Below, piece by piece: positions 5,437-7,825 of a DNA stretch of 7,825 nucleotides. A program made the position numbers and the translations under genes. Under the pieces are notes generated by a model that saw only the letters and a program-made list of their open reading frames with translations, was not told the origin of the DNA and made no database searches. The stretch is from an uncultured Ruaniaceae bacterium (GTDB lineage: Bacteria; Actinomycetota; Actinomycetes; Actinomycetales; Beutenbergiaceae), in assembly GCA_938004115.1 (NCBI GenBank), contig CALKWS010000257.1:1-7825 (forward strand), written 5' to 3'. Numbering within the stretch: position 1 is the stretch's first letter; each line of letters begins with the position of its first letter.

Positions 5437-6081
5437 ATGCGGCTGACCAAGTACGGCCACGCCTGTGTAGTGCTGGAGTCGGCAGGCGTGCGGCTCGTGA
5501 TCGATCCGGGGAGTTTCACCGACCTGCCCGACCTGACCGACGTCGTCGCCGCCGTGGTCACCCACGAGCACGCCGACCATGCCGGGACCGATCATCTGCA
5601 GCGGCTGCGGCATGCCAATCCCGGGATGGCGGTGCTCGGCCCGGCGGGTGCGGCGGCGGCGCTGACCGCGGTGGAGGTGAAGGCGGTGGCCCCGGGAGAT
5701 AGCGCCCGGTACGGCCCGTTCGACCTGCGGTTCGGCGGCGGCCTGCACGCCCCGATCCACGAGAGCCTTCCGCAGGTGGACAACCTCACGGTGCAGGTCG
5801 GCACCAGGTTCTACCACCCGGGGGACAGCCTCGAACCACCGGCGCAGGATGTGGACGCGGTGGCCGTGCCGATCAGCGGGCCGTGGCTCAAACTCGGCGA
5901 GGTGATGGACTACGTGCTCGCCGCCCGCGCCCGCACGATGATCCCGATCCACGACGTGCACGCCTCCGACGCCGGACGGGGTATCGCGTACGACCGGCTG
6001 GGTGCGATCGCCGCCGAAAGGTCCACGGAACTGACGGTCCTCGCCCCGGGGCAGAGCATCGACCTCTCCGACCGCCCCTGA
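5437..6081 (+). CDS. Metallo-beta-lactamase-fold metal-dependent hydrolase (214 aa)
   Basis: A compact cytoplasmic MBL-fold hydrolase of the Lactamase_B_3 / UlaG-like type; the substrate is unknown. The N-terminus (MRLTKYGHACVVLE) followed by the VIDPG strand (21-25) is typical of that group. The metal site is complete: H43-E-H45-A-D47-H48 (the HxHxDH motif), a further His at 104 or 108, H127-P-G-D130, and H172 in PIHD near the C-terminus. This short form has no appended domain. It is transcribed away from the MFS gene and ends 16 nt before the stop of the convergent phosphoglucomutase gene. Its neighbours do not indicate a pathway. Members include broad phosphodiesterase-like and lactonase-like enzymes, so no gene symbol is given. 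Confidence 0.88.
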   Translation: MRLTKYGHACVVLESAGVRLVIDPGSFTDLPDLTDVVAAVVTHEHADHAGTDHLQRLRHANPGMAVLGPAGAAAALTAVEVKAVAPGDSARYGPFDLRFGGGLHAPIHESLPQVDNLTVQVGTRFYHPGDSLEPPAQDVDAVAVPISGPWLKLGEVMDYVLAARARTMIPIHDVHASDAGRGIAYDRLGAIAAERSTELTVLAPGQSIDLSDRP

Positions 6082-6097
6082 GCGCGGCCGCCCGGGG

Positions 6098-7777
6098 CTA
6101 CTGCGTCAGCGCGGCGCCGACCACCTCGCGGGCGGCCTGCTGCACCTGCTCCAGGTGGTCGGCGGAGACGAACGACTCGGCGTAGATCTTGTACACGTCC
6201 TCGGTGCCCGAGGGCCGGGCGGCGAACCATGCCTCGTCGGTGGTGACCTTCAGCCCCCCGATCGGCGCGTCGTTGCCTGGTGCGCGCACCAGCCGGGCGG
6301 TGATCGGGGACCCGGCCATCTCGGTGGCGGTGACGGCCTCGGGGGTCAGGGCTCCGAGGCGGGCCTTCTCCTCCCTGGTGGCCGGGGCGTCCAGGCGGGC
6401 GTACCAGCTCTGCCCGTGGGTGGCGACCTGGTCGGTGTGCAGCTGGGAGGGGGACTTGCCGGTGACCGCCTGGATCTCGGCGGCCAGCAGCGCCAGCACG
6501 ATGCCGTCCTTGTCCGTGGTCCACACCGAGCCGTCCTTGCGCAACAGCGAGGCGCCCGCGGACTCCTCCCCGCCGAACCCGAGCTCACCGGTGAGCAGGC
6601 CGGGGACGAACCACTTGAACCCCACCGGCACCTCCACCACGGGGCGGTCGAGGGAGGCGGCCACCCGGTCGATCAGGGCCGAGGACACCAGCGTCTTGCC
6701 CACCCGCACTTGCTCGCCCCAGTCCGGGCGGTGACGGAACAGGTAGTCGATGACCACTGCCAGGTAATGGTTGGGATTCATCAGCCCCCCGTCGGCGGTG
6801 ACGATCCCGTGCCGGTCCGCGTCCGCGTCATTACCGGTGGCGACGTCGTACGGCGCCGGCCCCTCGCCGTCGTCCATCACCTGCAGCAGGGAGGCCATCG
6901 CCCACGGCGAGGAGCAGTCCATCCGGATCTTGCCGTCCCGGTCGAGCGTCATGAACGCCCACCGCGGGTCCACCTGCGGGTTCACCACCGTCAGGTCCAA
7001 CCCGTACCGCTCACCGATCGCGGCCCAGTACTCCACCGACGCCCCGCCCATCGGGTCCGCGCCGATGCGCACCCCTGCGGCGCGGATCGCCTCCAGGTCC
7101 AGCACCGCCTCCAGGTCGTCGACGTAGGTGAGCAGGAAGTCGTGCTTGTGCGTCAACCGGCCGTTCAGGGCCGCCTCGTGACTCACCCGCGGGATGGCGT
7201 CCACCCCGTTGCGCAGCAACTCGTTGGCACGGTCGGCGATCCAACCGGTCGCATCGGAGTCGGCCGGGCCCCCGTGCGGGGGGTTGTACTTGAACCCCCC
7301 GTCCCGGGGCGGGTTGTGGGAGGGGGTGACCACGATCCCATCGGCCAGGCCGGGCCCGTGGGTACGCACCCCCGCGGACGTGCCGGCACCGTTGTGCCGC
7401 AGGATCGAGTGGGAGATCGCCGGGGTGGGGGTGAAGGAGTCCCGAGCATCGATGTGCACCGCGACGTCGTTGGCGACCAGCACCTCCAGTGCGGTGCGCG
7501 CGGCAGGTTCGGACAGGGCGTGGGTGTCCCGGCCCAGGTAGAGCGGCCCGTCGATGCCCTGGGCGGTGCGGTATTCCACGATCGCCTGGGTGATGGCCAC
7601 GATGTGGGACTCGTTGAACGCGGCGTCCAGGCTGGAGCCGCGGTGCCCCGACGTCCCGAACGACACCTGCTGGGCCGGTTCGCCGGGATCGGGCTGCACG
7701 TCGTAGTAGGCGCTGACCACCTCGTCGACGTCGATCAGATCCTCGGGCAGGGCCACAGTTCCGGCGCGTTCGTGCAT
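6098..7777 (-). CDS. pgm: Phosphoglucomutase, alpha-D-glucose phosphate-specific (559 aa)
   Basis: Interconverts glucose-1-phosphate and glucose-6-phosphate in the cytoplasm, feeding glycogen, trehalose and nucleotide-sugar synthesis. The sequence follows the E. coli Pgm type over its full length (546 aa there). Motifs in order: FGTSGHRGS (40-48); the catalytic loop TPSHNPP with the phosphorylated Ser at 153; the metal loop D317-A-D319-A-D321-R; the sugar-binding loop GEESAG (403-408); and the phosphate-binding RPSGTED (521-527). All key residues are present, so the enzyme should be active. It has about nine extra residues before the catalytic loop (TSAGVRTHG, 133-141) and a few before the metal loop (about 303-315) compared with E. 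coli from memory. The ATG at 7777 has AGGA 7 nt upstream and the product aligns with the E. coli N-terminus. It is convergent with the hydrolase gene, with no T-rich terminator in the gap. Confidence 0.97.
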   Translation of the reverse strand: MHERAGTVALPEDLIDVDEVVSAYYDVQPDPGEPAQQVSFGTSGHRGSSLDAAFNESHIVAITQAIVEYRTAQGIDGPLYLGRDTHALSEPAARTALEVLVANDVAVHIDARDSFTPTPAISHSILRHNGAGTSAGVRTHGPGLADGIVVTPSHNPPRDGGFKYNPPHGGPADSDATGWIADRANELLRNGVDAIPRVSHEAALNGRLTHKHDFLLTYVDDLEAVLDLEAIRAAGVRIGADPMGGASVEYWAAIGERYGLDLTVVNPQVDPRWAFMTLDRDGKIRMDCSSPWAMASLLQVMDDGEGPAPYDVATGNDADADRHGIVTADGGLMNPNHYLAVVIDYLFRHRPDWGEQVRVGKTLVSSALIDRVAASLDRPVVEVPVGFKWFVPGLLTGELGFGGEESAGASLLRKDGSVWTTDKDGIVLALLAAEIQAVTGKSPSQLHTDQVATHGQSWYARLDAPATREEKARLGALTPEAVTATEMAGSPITARLVRAPGNDAPIGGLKVTTDEAWFAARPSGTEDVYKIYAESFVSADHLEQVQQAAREVVGAALTQ

Positions 7778-7825
7778 GCCCCGATCCTGCCACCCCGGCC
7801 AGGTCCGGGCCAGGGCGGGTCATCG

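Noticed and set aside
5398..5961. MFS gene extended to an ATG at 5961
   Set aside because: The extension runs antisense through the MBL hydrolase, whose full metal-binding motif set proves it is the real gene there; the extension has no membrane or transporter features.
6074..6098. Bidirectional terminator between the hydrolase and pgm genes
   Set aside because: Only a 5-bp GCCCC/GGGGC stem around a GCGGCCGC palindrome and no T-tract on either strand; likely chance in GC-rich DNA.
7011..7823. Leftward open frame overlapping pgm
   Set aside because: It lies in another frame of a gene with all phosphoglucomutase motifs intact; its Arg/Pro/Gly-rich translation is typical of GC-rich shadows.

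Overview
The window is very GC-rich by eye, with G/C-dominated third codon positions, GTG starts and WXG100-type secretion substrates. This points to a high-GC Gram-positive actinobacterium; the genus cannot be fixed from the sequence. There are eight protein-coding genes, no RNA genes, and no mobile-element genes or CRISPR. Every gene is complete within the window.

Layout. Positions 1-138 are non-coding and hold a strong rightward intrinsic terminator (81-121) for a gene left of the window. A leftward gene (139-1518) encodes an unrecognised multi-pass membrane protein, apparently read from a leaderless start. A 242-bp divergent intergenic region (1519-1760) carries a TAnnnT -10 box for that gene, a pair of near-identical 15-nt direct repeats, and the ribosome binding site of the rightward operon.

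The rightward operon (1761-4213) is the most interesting part. It has four tightly packed genes with features of type VII (ESX/WXG100) secretion substrates: (1) a 322-aa protein with an EspC-like N-terminal helical hairpin and a YxxxD signal, then a Pro/Gly linker and a Trp/Tyr-rich C-terminal domain of unknown function; (2) a 247-aa protein with a WXG domain and a long hydrophobic C-terminal tract; (3) a 148-aa charged, probably coiled-coil protein; (4) a canonical 96-aa WXG100 protein with W-T-G and a C-terminal YxxxE. Genes 1-2 and 2-3 overlap by ATGA, and genes 3-4 are 10 nt apart. No ESX core gene (EccB/C/D/E, MycP) is in the window, so the operon looks like an orphan substrate or effector module that would depend on a secretion machine encoded elsewhere.

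The right half looks like ordinary chromosomal genes. A leftward MFS transporter (4174-5397) runs into the last WXG100 gene with a 40-bp convergent overlap. A rightward metallo-beta-lactamase-fold hydrolase (5437-6081) is divergent from the transporter across a 39-bp gap. A leftward phosphoglucomutase, pgm (6098-7777), links glucose-1-phosphate and glucose-6-phosphate for glycogen, trehalose and cell-envelope sugar supply. Apart from pgm, no gene matches a named gene closely enough for a symbol.
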